From contig DATAZY010000037.1 in assembly GCA_036271795.1 (NCBI GenBank), positions 1-52,138 on the forward strand: 52,138 nt of DNA, written 5' to 3'. The notes beneath the pieces are model-generated. The model was not told the DNA's origin and searched no databases. It saw nothing but the letters and a program-made list of their open reading frames with translations. Below are positions 9,033 through 17,095 of the stretch, piece by piece. Position 1 is the first letter of the stretch, and the number at the start of each line of letters is the position of its first letter. The position numbers were made by a program, and so were the translations under genes. Source of the stretch: Galbitalea sp036271795 (lineage in GTDB: Bacteria; Actinomycetota; Actinomycetes; Actinomycetales; Microbacteriaceae).

Positions 9033-10504
9033 CACCCAGCAGCGCGGTCGCGGACACGGATGCCGCCGAGCTGGAGCGTGTCCTCACGGCCGCGTACGGC
9101 TCGACAGCGAGGCTTGCCGCCAGCCCACCGACCGAGCGGGCGGGCTGGTTGACTGCAGTCGCAGACACGCTGGACGCCGCGTCGAATCGGTTATTGCCGC
9201 TCGCCGCACAGGAGTCCCACCTCACCGAGGCCCGCCTCGCGAGCGAGCTCGCCAGAACCACCTTCCAGTTGCGGCTCTTCGGCGACACGCTGCGCGAGGG
9301 GTCGTTCCTGCAGGCGACAATCGACCACCCCGATCCGGCCTGGCCGATGGGTCCGCGCCCCGACCTCCGTAGGACGCTGCGACCCATCGGCCCGGTCGCC
9401 GTCTATGCGGCCAGCAATTTCCCTTTCGCCTTCAGTGTCGCCGGGGGCGACACGGCGGCCGCCATCGCGGCGGGGGCGCCCGTTGTCGTGAAAGGCAGCC
9501 CCGGGCATCCGGGCCTGTCCCAGCTGACCGCGGAGTTGGTCGGGCGCTCGCTATCGAACGCTGGCGCACCCGACGGTGCGTTCGCCCTCGTACTTGGATT
9601 CGAGATCGGACGGACACTCGTCCAGGATCCGCGGATCGCGGCCGCCTCGTTTACCGGGTCACTCGCGGGCGGTCGCGCACTCTACGATCTCGCGGTGAGC
9701 CGCGACCACCCGATTCCGTTCTACGGAGAGCTGGGCAGCGTCAATCCGGCCTTTGTGACTCCGGCTGCCGCCTCCGCGCGCGCGGAGGAGGTCGGCGCGG
9801 GCTTTCTGGCCTCGGTCTCGCTCGGAGTTGGACAGTTCTGCACGAAGCCCGGATTCCTCTTCGTTCCCGAGTCGTCGACGATCCCGACCATAGTCAAGCG
9901 GCTCTCCGCGGACTATCCGCCGGCGCCAATGCTCAATGACCACATCAGCCAGGGCTACGTCGAGAGGCTGGTGCGCCTGACGGGGCATCCGGCCGTTCGC
10001 CGGATCACGGGAGACATCGCCGACGGCTCACAACAAGCGCTAACCATGCTGCAGACGTCGACGGCAGAACTGCTCGCCGATCCCCACGAACTCATGGTCG
10101 AGTGCTTCGGGCCGACCGCGATCATCGTCACCTATGCGAACGAAGACGAGCTGCTCGCGGCGGCAGAGGCATTCGATGGACAACTCACCGCGAGCATTCA
10201 GGGGGAACAGGAGGACACGGTGGGCCGCAGCCTCGTCGAGCTGCTCACGCCGGTCGTCGGACGACTGCTCTGGAACGGTTGGCCGACCGGTGTTTCGGTC
10301 ACCTACGCCATGCAGCACGGCGGACCATACCCCGCGACCACCGCTGCCGGGTTCACGTCCGTCGGTACAACCTCGATCGAACGCTTTCTGCGGCCGGTCT
10401 CCTACCAGGGCGTCCCGAACAGCCTTCTCCCTCCCGAGGTGCGCGACGGCAACCCGTGGCAAATCCCCCAACGAGTCGATGGGGTCCTCCGGCTGCCGTC
10501 CTAG
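9029..10504 (+). CDS. 2-oxoglutarate semialdehyde dehydrogenase-type aldehyde dehydrogenase
   Basis: This NAD(P)-dependent aldehyde dehydrogenase (491 aa) would make 2-oxoglutarate from its semialdehyde, the last step of the oxidative pentose route. The catalytic Cys is in GVGQFCTKPG (about 271), the base Glu in FYGELGSVNP (about 234), and the oxyanion Asn in AASNFPFAFS (about 130). The last two motifs are typical of the alpha-ketoglutarate semialdehyde subgroup. The start overlaps the FAH gene stop by 4 bp. Its TAG shares the sequence CTAG with the stop of the lactonase gene on the other strand, so the two operons meet tail to tail with no spacer and no visible terminator. Confidence 0.9.
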   Translation: MTPSSAVADTDAAELERVLTAAYGSTARLAASPPTERAGWLTAVADTLDAASNRLLPLAAQESHLTEARLASELARTTFQLRLFGDTLREGSFLQATIDHPDPAWPMGPRPDLRRTLRPIGPVAVYAASNFPFAFSVAGGDTAAAIAAGAPVVVKGSPGHPGLSQLTAELVGRSLSNAGAPDGAFALVLGFEIGRTLVQDPRIAAASFTGSLAGGRALYDLAVSRDHPIPFYGELGSVNPAFVTPAAASARAEEVGAGFLASVSLGVGQFCTKPGFLFVPESSTIPTIVKRLSADYPPAPMLNDHISQGYVERLVRLTGHPAVRRITGDIADGSQQALTMLQTSTAELLADPHELMVECFGPTAIIVTYANEDELLAAAEAFDGQLTASIQGEQEDTVGRSLVELLTPVVGRLLWNGWPTGVSVTYAMQHGGPYPATTAAGFTSVGTTSIERFLRPVSYQGVPNSLLPPEVRDGNPWQIPQRVDGVLRLPS

Positions 10505-11349
10505 CCGGCGAACGCGAACGGGACCACGCCACGAGCTCCGACCTCCGCGCTGAACAGGGAACCCGCGAGAGGCTGGGTCCCCTCCGCGACCTGAAGGCGA
10601 GACGTGGTGATGTACAGCGTGGAGAGGTCCGTCCCACCGAAGGTGCACGCCGTCACATTCGTGACCGGGAGCTCGATGACCCCGACCAGGTGGCCGGCAG
10701 CGTCGTAGTGCTGCACCTGGCCGCCGCCCCACAGCGCGACCCAGATCCCGTCCTCGCTGTCGATCGCCATTCCATCCGGGATGCCGCCATCGGGAATCGC
10801 CGCGAACACTCGTCGATTCCGAAACTCGGCGGTTGACCCGTCGAAGTCGAACACGTCGACGCGACCGCTCGGACTGTCGTTGTAGAACACCCGAGAGCCG
10901 TCTGCGCTCCACTGGAGACCGTTGGAAATACTGACAGACGACAGCACGGTGTGAACGCTCAGATCGGGGTCGAGACGATACAGCGTGCCCGCTCCGGGGG
11001 TCTCCGCATAGGCCATCGAACCACAGTAGAAGCGACCCTGCGGGTCGCAGCCCCCCTCGTTCATCCGCAGTTCGCGAGAGGAAAAGACCTCCGGGAGCAC
11101 GTCGATCGGTCCCAGGTCCACATCAGCGAGAACAAAACCTCGCTCGACCGCGAGAAGGTAGCCGCCGCTCGCGCGCGCGCGAACCACCGCGGCGACGGAT
11201 CCGATCGAATGTCGTGCGACGATCCCGTTCTCGAGCGAGACGACGACCCCGGCAAGCATGTCGACGAACAACAGCCGCTCCCGGGACGCGTCCCAAAAGG
11301 GCCCCTCGCCGTGAAAGGCGACCGGATCGGTGACCTGACTGGCTTTCAC
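10501..11349 (-). CDS. SMP-30/gluconolactonase family sugar lactonase
   Basis: This six-bladed beta-propeller lactonase (282 aa) opens aldonolactones made by an aldose dehydrogenase. A metal-ligand Glu lies in FHGEGPFWD (near residue 15). Later family motifs include SNGLQWSADG, YNDSPSG and DGMAIDSEDGIWVALW. The start is the GTG at 11349, which overlaps the stop of the SDR gene and has GGAGG about 8 bp before it. It is the second gene of the SDR-lactonase pair, and the two together convert an aldose to an aldonate. In this setting xylono- or arabonolactonase is the likeliest role; gluconolactonase remains possible. Confidence 0.88.
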   Translation of the reverse strand: MKASQVTDPVAFHGEGPFWDASRERLLFVDMLAGVVVSLENGIVARHSIGSVAAVVRARASGGYLLAVERGFVLADVDLGPIDVLPEVFSSRELRMNEGGCDPQGRFYCGSMAYAETPGAGTLYRLDPDLSVHTVLSSVSISNGLQWSADGSRVFYNDSPSGRVDVFDFDGSTAEFRNRRVFAAIPDGGIPDGMAIDSEDGIWVALWGGGQVQHYDAAGHLVGVIELPVTNVTACTFGGTDLSTLYITTSRLQVAEGTQPLAGSLFSAEVGARGVVPFAFAG

Positions 11350-12131
11350 ATCCAGCCTCCGTCCACAATCCAGTTCTGCGCGGTGCACGAGCGGGAATCG
11401 TCGGCGGCGAGCCACAGCATCAGGCGCGCCACGTCGTCGGGGTACAGCCTCTGCGGCAGGCACTGGTTTCGCTCGATCGACTCCACCGCCTCCGGGGTCA
11501 CCCAGTCGTCAAGCTGGCGCTGAGTCATTATCCAGCCGGGGATGATGCAGTTGACGCGGATACCGTCCGGTCCGTATTCGCGCGCCAGGGTCCTGGTCAA
11601 CCCCTCGACCCCCGCCTTAGCGGTGATATAGCCGGGCAAATCCAGGAGGTCGATGTGAGCACTGATGGATCCGAGATTGATGATCGAGCCCCGACCCTCC
11701 TCGCGCATCATGGGCGCCACCGCCTGGGCGGCAAAGAACTGATGGCGCACGTTGACGGCGATCCGGTCATCCCAGAGGGCCACATCCATGTCGGCCACCT
11801 TGTCGCGCGTGTCGTTCGCCGCGTTGTTGACGAGGACCGTGACCGGGCCTAACTCACTGGCGGCATCCCGAATTGCCACCTGCAGGCTGGAAATGTTTCG
11901 CACGTCGCACTCGCCGAACCATGCCCGCGGTGCGCCCGACTCCAGCAGCTCCGCGAGCACCGTCTCGCCTGCATCGCGATTGAGGTCCACGAAGGCAACT
12001 CGCGCCCCCTGTGCGGCGAGCTGGCGCACAAACTCCGCCCCGAGACCGGTCGCTCCGCCGCTGACGAACGCCACCCGATCCTCAAGACTGGGATATCGTG
12101 CGAACCTGAACGGCGCTGTTGGGGCTGGCAT
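11346..12131 (-). CDS. SDR-family aldose 1-dehydrogenase (xylose/arabinose dehydrogenase-like)
   Basis: This short-chain dehydrogenase (261 aa) has the cofactor motif SGGATGLG (about 24-31), NNAAN (about 102-106), the catalytic Ser in NLGSIS and the Tyr/Lys pair YITAK (Tyr168, Lys172). The NNAAND segment, the NVRHQFFAAQAVAP helix and the end SCTAQNWIVDGGW recall proteobacterial D-xylose 1-dehydrogenases of the Weimberg pathway; this is from memory of the family. It is coupled to the lactonase that follows. AGAGGAGG before the ATG is a good ribosome site. The upstream 139 bp is shared with a divergent Gfo/Idh gene and holds imperfect GAAAC/GTTTC half-sites. Confidence 0.88.
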   Translation of the reverse strand: MPAPTAPFRFARYPSLEDRVAFVSGGATGLGAEFVRQLAAQGARVAFVDLNRDAGETVLAELLESGAPRAWFGECDVRNISSLQVAIRDAASELGPVTVLVNNAANDTRDKVADMDVALWDDRIAVNVRHQFFAAQAVAPMMREEGRGSIINLGSISAHIDLLDLPGYITAKAGVEGLTRTLAREYGPDGIRVNCIIPGWIMTQRQLDDWVTPEAVESIERNQCLPQRLYPDDVARLMLWLAADDSRSCTAQNWIVDGGWM

Positions 12132-12188
12132 CGGCCTCCTCTGTCACGAAACTTTTCTTCGCCAAGCAAGCGATGTTTCTACGATAGT

Positions 12189-12217
12189 TTGAGAGTGCAG
12201 TGAATTGCCAGTACCAG
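12189..12217 (+). promoter_or_regulatory. Putative promoter of the rightward Gfo/Idh gene
   Basis: TTGAGA (12189-12194) and TACCAG (12212-12217) are 17 bp apart and would start transcription near 12224, some 30 bp before the AAAGGAGA ribosome site. The elements are only moderate matches. Nearby CACGAAACTTTTC (12145-12157) and GATGTTTC (12172-12179) look like degraded parts of the LacI-type palindrome. Confidence 0.35.
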
Positions 12218-12270
12218 TCCGCGCGCATCGGTAAACCTGCCGCCCGACCCGGTTCTAAAGGAGATCAAGA

Positions 12271-13248
12271 GTGCTGAAAATCGGAATCCTCGGCGCCGCC
12301 GGAATAGCTCCGGCGTCGATCATCCGTCCGGCCGCGCGACGATCCGATGCAATCATCGCGGCGGTCGCATCGCGGAACGCCGAACGTGGCCAGCGCTACG
12401 CGGAAGCCCACGGGATTCCGCAAAGCTACGACTCCTACGAGGCACTGATCGCGGACCCCGGCGTCGATCTCGTCTACGTGGCGTTGCCGCCCTCCGAGCA
12501 CGCCCGTTGGTCGATCGCGGCGCTCGAACACGGCAAGGACGTGCTCTGCGAGAAGCCGATCGCGTTGAACGCGAACGAAGCGCGGTCGATGGTCGAGACC
12601 GCGTCTCGCACGGGCCACCGACTGATCGAGGCGTTCCATGATCGCTACCACCCGCTGAGTGCGGCGATTGACGCAGTCGTGGAATCGGGGCGACTGGGAG
12701 CGATCAGGACTGTCAAGGCTGACTTCTCCGTCGAGATTCCCTTTGATCCCGGGTCCATCCGACACGCACCAGAGCTCGGTGGCGGCGCACTCATGGATCT
12801 CGGGTGCTACCCGGTCCACTGGGTTCGTGCGCTCGCGCGGGAGGAGCCAACGGTCGTCGAGGCGAACGGACACCCGAATCTCCTCGGAACAGATGAAAGC
12901 ATCTCGGCACTGCTCGCGTTCCCATCGGGCATTCGCGCGACTGTCACCGCGAGCATGGCGGAGGGACTCCCTCTCTCGTCGACGCTGGTGATCCAGGGCG
13001 AACTGGGGACGCTCGAGGTCAACAACCTCGTGTTTCCCTCGAACGGGCACAGCGTGCGAGAAACCGTCGCGGAGCTCGAACGTCCAAGTACCGTCGCCGG
13101 CCTGGCGACCTACGACCACCAGCTGGCGGCCGTTGTTCACGCGCTCGAGAGCGGTACGCCCACTCTCACCGAGGGCGACGACATTATCGGAAACATGGCG
13201 ACCATCGACGCGATCTACCGCGAGGCCGGTTTCCCCCCGCGACCGTAA
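12271..13248 (+). CDS. Gfo/Idh/MocA-family oxidoreductase (xylose dehydrogenase-like)
   Basis: This is a short Gfo/Idh/MocA protein (325 aa) with the Rossmann motif GILGAAGIA (5-13), the signature CEKPIAL (Lys95) and DLGCYPVHW with the usual active-site His. Its size resembles the NADP-dependent D-xylose dehydrogenase/dihydrodiol dehydrogenase branch, the type that starts the oxidative xylose pathway in haloarchaea. It starts at a GTG with AAAGGAGA at 12257-12264. It diverges from the SDR-lactonase pair and converges on the aldo-keto reductase. It may be an alternative aldose dehydrogenase for the same pathway, but other sugar substrates are equally possible. Confidence 0.88.
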   Translation: MLKIGILGAAGIAPASIIRPAARRSDAIIAAVASRNAERGQRYAEAHGIPQSYDSYEALIADPGVDLVYVALPPSEHARWSIAALEHGKDVLCEKPIALNANEARSMVETASRTGHRLIEAFHDRYHPLSAAIDAVVESGRLGAIRTVKADFSVEIPFDPGSIRHAPELGGGALMDLGCYPVHWVRALAREEPTVVEANGHPNLLGTDESISALLAFPSGIRATVTASMAEGLPLSSTLVIQGELGTLEVNNLVFPSNGHSVRETVAELERPSTVAGLATYDHQLAAVVHALESGTPTLTEGDDIIGNMATIDAIYREAGFPPRP

Positions 13249-13252
13249 GGCC

Positions 13253-14209
13253 TCACGCCAGCAAAGACCCCGCAGGCGGGGCGAGCGCACTTAACTTCGC
13301 CCAGAGGTCATCCGAAATGTTCACCGCGAGCAGATCGAGAGTCTGGGAGACCCGCTCGGGTGAAGAGACGCCAACCACCGTGGACGTGACCCGAGAGTCC
13401 CGCACGGAAAACTGCAGCGCCGCGGCCGCCAGCGACACGCCAAATTCGTCGCATGCGGACTGCATCTCGAGGACGCGGTCGCGCAGCTCGCTGCCGCGCG
13501 TGCCGTACGCGTATCGCGGTTGCGCATCCGGCCCCTTCGCGAGCATCCCGCCGCCGTAAGGCGCCGCGTTGACGAAAGCCGCTCCCCGCTCGATCGTCTC
13601 CTCCATGAGGGGAACCGCAGACTGGTCGACCAGGGTGAACCTGTTGTGATTGAGCACGATCTCGAAGTCGCCCATCCGAAGGTACCGGGTAAGCACGCTC
13701 AGGTCTCCGCCAGCCACCCCAAGATGGTCGACAACGCCCTCGTCCCTCAGTGCGATCATCGCCTCGACGGCCCCTCCGGCCGCGGTCCCCTCCTCAAACG
13801 AGATTCGCTCCGGGTCGTGCAGGTAGAGCACCTGCAGGTGGTCAAGCCCGAGCCGCTCGAGACTCTCCTCGACGGATGCCCGAGCCCGCGACCCGGAGAA
13901 GTCTCCGGTGGACGGGTCCGGGTCGACCTTTGTTGCGAGGACGAAGCCGTCGGGGAGCCCACCGGCCTGCGCAATGGCTGCTCCGATTCGCCGTTCGCTC
14001 TCGCCATCCGCTCCGTAGCCGTTCGAGGTGTCGAGAAACGAAATGGGACTGTCCAACACCGAGCGAACCGTGGCGATGGCCGCCTCCGCGTCGACCTCGT
14101 AGCCGTAAAGTCCGGGCATGCTCGCGAGCGGACTCGTGCCCACGCAGAGCGACGACACAGTCAGGCCGGTCCCGCCAAGCGGCCTCGGATCGAGGGACGG
14201 CGCCGCCAT
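13253..14209 (-). CDS. Aldo/keto reductase
   Basis: This NAD(P)-dependent aldo-keto reductase (318 aa) has the catalytic tetrad visible: Asp60 and Tyr65 in FLDTSNGYG, Lys94 in ATKVD, and His131 in YLHDPE. The overall form resembles the L-fucose/D-threo-aldose 1-dehydrogenase branch rather than xylose reductase. The ATG at 14209 overlaps the upstream stop (TGATG); a GTG one codon earlier is also possible. It is the last gene of the ABC-importer operon and ends 4 bp from the convergent Gfo/Idh gene. A role in oxidising or reducing the imported sugar is inferred. Confidence 0.88.
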   Translation of the reverse strand: MAAPSLDPRPLGGTGLTVSSLCVGTSPLASMPGLYGYEVDAEAAIATVRSVLDSPISFLDTSNGYGADGESERRIGAAIAQAGGLPDGFVLATKVDPDPSTGDFSGSRARASVEESLERLGLDHLQVLYLHDPERISFEEGTAAGGAVEAMIALRDEGVVDHLGVAGGDLSVLTRYLRMGDFEIVLNHNRFTLVDQSAVPLMEETIERGAAFVNAAPYGGGMLAKGPDAQPRYAYGTRGSELRDRVLEMQSACDEFGVSLAAAALQFSVRDSRVTSTVVGVSSPERVSQTLDLLAVNISDDLWAKLSALAPPAGSLLA

Positions 14210-15258
14210 CACGTGCCCTTCGGCGCGAGGGCCGCGAATGCTGCTCGCGAGGCCGCGTACCCCTTCGCCATGCGGTCGAGTACGGCGTTGACCTCATCGT
14301 TCGGCCCGGTGAGATCCGGGTGCTCGAGGCGCCACGCCTGCATCCGGTGGGCGGCCCGATGGAACGTGAGCGTCGGCCGAAAGCCCGGCACGAACCGGTG
14401 GATCTTCGTGTTGTCGAAGATCGCACTGTGGCCAAGATCGCCCATCAGCAGCTCGGACCAGAACCAGTCGGGTGCGCCGACGAGGAAAAGCTCCGACGGG
14501 ACGTGCACGAGCTTTGGTTCGACGCCCACCGCTTCGCCGACGATGGTGTAAATCTGGTCCCACGTGTACACGTCGTCGCCCGTGATGTGGAATGCCTCCC
14601 CCACCGCGCGCGGGTTGCCGAGCAAGCCGACGAGACCCTGCGCGAAGTCATCAGCGTGAGTCAGCGTCCACAACGATGTTCCATCTCCGTGCACGACGAT
14701 CTCGGCACCGCGCTCGATGCGGTCGAAGATCGTCCAGTCGCCGGGCAGCGGGGGGTTGGCGTCGTCATAGGTGTGCGACGGCCGAACGATCGTCATGGGG
14801 AACTCGCTGGAGCGGTACTCGTTCCAGAGCACTTCTTCCGCCGCAATCTTTGCTCGTGAATAGGCGACGAACCTGTTGTGAATCGGCGTGGACTCGACAA
14901 TCGGAACCTGAAGGACGGGTTTGCCGTATAGCGACGCAGTGCTGATGTGGACGTAGTGCTTTGTCCGCCCGCGGAATGTCTCGACCGCGAGTTGCGCGCC
15001 GGCGGCATTGAAGGTCAGGAAGTTCACGACCGCGTCGAAGAAGAGCCCTTCAATTGCATTGTCAACGGAGGATCGCTCTGTGATATCGCCCGTGAGGAAC
15101 TTTACGGAAGCTGGCAGCGATCGACTCTTCGCATTGTTGCCGCGATTGAGTACATACACAGTCATCCCGGAGTCAACCGCAAGCCGAACGGATGACGCGC
15201 TAATTGTTCCGGTGCCACCGACGAAGAGAACGCTGAGGGGTGCTTTGTCGAGAGCCAT
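14209..15258 (-). CDS. NAD(P)-dependent epimerase/reductase, extended SDR type
   Basis: This extended short-chain dehydrogenase-like protein (349 aa) has the cofactor motif VGGTGTIS (13-20), a Ser-rich STASLYG strand and the Tyr/Lys pair YSRAK. The later part (THADDFAQGL, VGEAFHITGDD) matches NAD-dependent epimerase/isoflavone reductase-like proteins that act on sugars or nucleotide sugars. The ATG at 15258 overlaps the stop of the tautomerase gene (TAATG); a longer reading frame begins upstream but lacks support. It sits between a tautomerase and an aldo-keto reductase in an import operon, so it probably acts on a free or keto sugar. The substrate is unknown. Confidence 0.85.
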   Translation of the reverse strand: MALDKAPLSVLFVGGTGTISASSVRLAVDSGMTVYVLNRGNNAKSRSLPASVKFLTGDITERSSVDNAIEGLFFDAVVNFLTFNAAGAQLAVETFRGRTKHYVHISTASLYGKPVLQVPIVESTPIHNRFVAYSRAKIAAEEVLWNEYRSSEFPMTIVRPSHTYDDANPPLPGDWTIFDRIERGAEIVVHGDGTSLWTLTHADDFAQGLVGLLGNPRAVGEAFHITGDDVYTWDQIYTIVGEAVGVEPKLVHVPSELFLVGAPDWFWSELLMGDLGHSAIFDNTKIHRFVPGFRPTLTFHRAAHRMQAWRLEHPDLTGPNDEVNAVLDRMAKGYAASRAAFAALAPKGT

Positions 15259-15614
15259 TACTTTCCCGCGTACCAATCCTCGAAGCCAACCTCGACGACA
15301 CAGATCTGGATGTCCTCTGGCCGGATGCCCAGTTTCTGCCAGCGCGCAACGATCGCCTCAAACAGCTTTCGCTTGGTCGCGACGCCGTACATATGCACCA
15401 TCGTGATCCGCACGATGATCAGGCTCTGCCTGTCGACCCCGCCGTACGTCGGGTCGAACTTGATCTCGCCCGGCTCGTGCGGGCGGAACACCTGGAACAG
15501 GTCATCGGCCGGGATTGCCAGCACGTCGATCTGCGCCTGGTGGATCTCCGAACTCATCTGTTCGTGCTTGTCGTCGTAGAGGGTGCGATCGAGATCGATC
15601 TGGATGAGTGGCAT
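15258..15614 (-). CDS. Tautomerase-family protein
   Basis: This small protein (118 aa) begins MPLIQIDLDRTLYDDK. The Pro that follows Met, once Met is removed, is the catalytic base of the tautomerase/MIF superfamily. The size and the C-terminal GIRPEDIQICVVEVGFEDWYAGK resemble the longer Tautomerase_2 type. Such enzymes move a proton between keto and enol forms. In this operon it could handle a keto-sugar or enediol, which is inference. It is 3 bp downstream of the ThuA-like gene and coupled to the epimerase-like gene after it. Confidence 0.82.
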   Translation of the reverse strand: MPLIQIDLDRTLYDDKHEQMSSEIHQAQIDVLAIPADDLFQVFRPHEPGEIKFDPTYGGVDRQSLIIVRITMVHMYGVATKRKLFEAIVARWQKLGIRPEDIQICVVEVGFEDWYAGK

Positions 15615-15617
15615 TCC

Positions 15618-16310
15618 TTATTCCTTCTCTTTGGTGCCCGGACGGGCAGGGATTCCGCCGGCCCATTGCATGGCCTTGCGGAGAATCGCGAGGTGTTCGA
15701 CGGACGCGTATGACTCCGTGCCGTGTCCCATGGCGTCAGCGACCACCCTGGTGCGCCGGAGTTCTCGCACCCAGACCAACGGATGCGCGACGCCCTCATA
15801 GTCGTGCACGACGACGGGCTCGCTCTCGCCCTCGAATTCGAGGAAGCTGTAGAGCTCGTCATCCAGGGTGAACTCCCGGAGTCCCGCGGCGATCGGATTC
15901 GACCCGACCGACCGCACGCGGGAAACTCCGCGCGAAGGGTGCATGGTACGACCCTTGACCCAGCGCGCTCCGATCAGGGAGCCCCACGAGTCAAGGCCGA
16001 TCAGGGTGGTCACAGAAACATGGAGTGCGACCACGCCACCCGGGCGGGCCAGGAACGCCTCGAGCCCGAGCTTGGCCTCCCGCATTGCAGCCGGATCCAG
16101 CTCCTGGTCCGGCACGGGCGCGTTGGCGATCAGCAGGTCAACGCCGGCAACGTCCGCGAGACGCGAGACGACGTCCGTCGCAACCTCTACATCGAAGCCG
16201 GCCTCCTCCGCGACGCCGGCAAGCAGCTCGGAGGTCTGGCCGAACGGATGCCACGGATCGACGTACGGTGCTACGCCGCCAGCGAGGACGAGAGCCTTCG
16301 GCGGACTCAC
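15618..16310 (-). CDS. ThuA-like domain protein
   Basis: This protein (230 aa) belongs to the ThuA/trehalose-utilisation family with a class I glutamine amidotransferase-like fold. It begins PPKALVLAGGVAPYVDPWHPF, followed by the ANAPVPDQ segment and, late in the protein, VVHDYEGVAHPLVWVRE and DAMGHGTESY. ThuA proteins occur with Gfo/Idh dehydrogenases in pathways that form 3-keto-disaccharides, and three Gfo/Idh genes lie in this island. The start is the GTG at 16310, which overlaps the permease stop (GTGA). The catalytic role is not known from sequence. Confidence 0.8.
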   Translation of the reverse strand: MSPPKALVLAGGVAPYVDPWHPFGQTSELLAGVAEEAGFDVEVATDVVSRLADVAGVDLLIANAPVPDQELDPAAMREAKLGLEAFLARPGGVVALHVSVTTLIGLDSWGSLIGARWVKGRTMHPSRGVSRVRSVGSNPIAAGLREFTLDDELYSFLEFEGESEPVVVHDYEGVAHPLVWVRELRRTRVVADAMGHGTESYASVEHLAILRKAMQWAGGIPARPGTKEKE

Positions 16311-17095
16311 TTGATTGCGCCCGCGGACAGCCCTCTTTCGAACAGCCGCTGCAGTGCGAGGTAGGCGACGACCTCCGGGATCGCCGTCAGCACCGCTGAC
16401 GCGAGAACCTTTGTCTGGTCGTCGCTGAACTGGCCAATGAAGAACTGCGGGATGAGCGTGATCGTCTGCAGTGACTGATCCTGCAGGAACACGAGTGGCA
16501 TGAGGTAGTCGTTCCATGCGCCGATCAGAGTAAAGATCACGATAGCTGCGGCGATCGGACGGGTCAGCGGGATCACCAGGTACCAGAAACCGCGGATCGA
16601 GTTGGCTCCGTCAACTCGAGCTGCTTCGAACAGTTCATTCGGGATGCCGTTGATGAAGTTGCGGGTGAGCAGCACGCCGAAAGGGACCTGCAGGGCCGCC
16701 AGCGGAAGAATGACCGCCCAGTACGTGTCGTAGAGGCCAAGCGTGGTGTCGGTGGCGAACAGTGGGGCGAGGAGGACGACCTCTGGCATTGTGAGGCAGG
16801 CCAACAGCATCCAAAAGTAGACCTCGCGCGCGCGGATGTGGAGCTTAGAGAATCCGAATGCCGCGAGCATTGTGACGACGTAGACGAGTGCGATAACCGA
16901 GACCGCGATGATGGCGCTGTTCAGGAAGAACTGGCCGAAGCCGGGCACGTTGAAGACTGCGACGTAGTTGCCCCAACCAGCGCCGGCCAGAGATCCCTGC
17001 ACCATGACGATAAGCGGGAAGAGGTATGGCAGAACCAGCAGGGTGACGACGATTTGCAGGACGATGGTGGCCCAGCGGGAACGTGTCTCGAACAT
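16307..17095 (-). CDS. Carbohydrate ABC transporter permease (MalG type)
   Basis: This inner-membrane subunit (262 aa) of a class I sugar importer has about six hydrophobic segments. The cytoplasmic EAA loop that contacts the ATPase is visible as ELFEAARVDGANS with the following G/P residues, at about 150-175. The ATG at 17095 overlaps the stop of the first permease gene (TAATG), and its stop overlaps the ThuA gene start. No ATPase gene lies in the operon, so a shared MsmK/UgpC-type ATPase elsewhere is expected. Confidence 0.93.
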   Translation of the reverse strand: MFETRSRWATIVLQIVVTLLVLPYLFPLIVMVQGSLAGAGWGNYVAVFNVPGFGQFFLNSAIIAVSVIALVYVVTMLAAFGFSKLHIRAREVYFWMLLACLTMPEVVLLAPLFATDTTLGLYDTYWAVILPLAALQVPFGVLLTRNFINGIPNELFEAARVDGANSIRGFWYLVIPLTRPIAAAIVIFTLIGAWNDYLMPLVFLQDQSLQTITLIPQFFIGQFSDDQTKVLASAVLTAIPEVVAYLALQRLFERGLSAGAIK

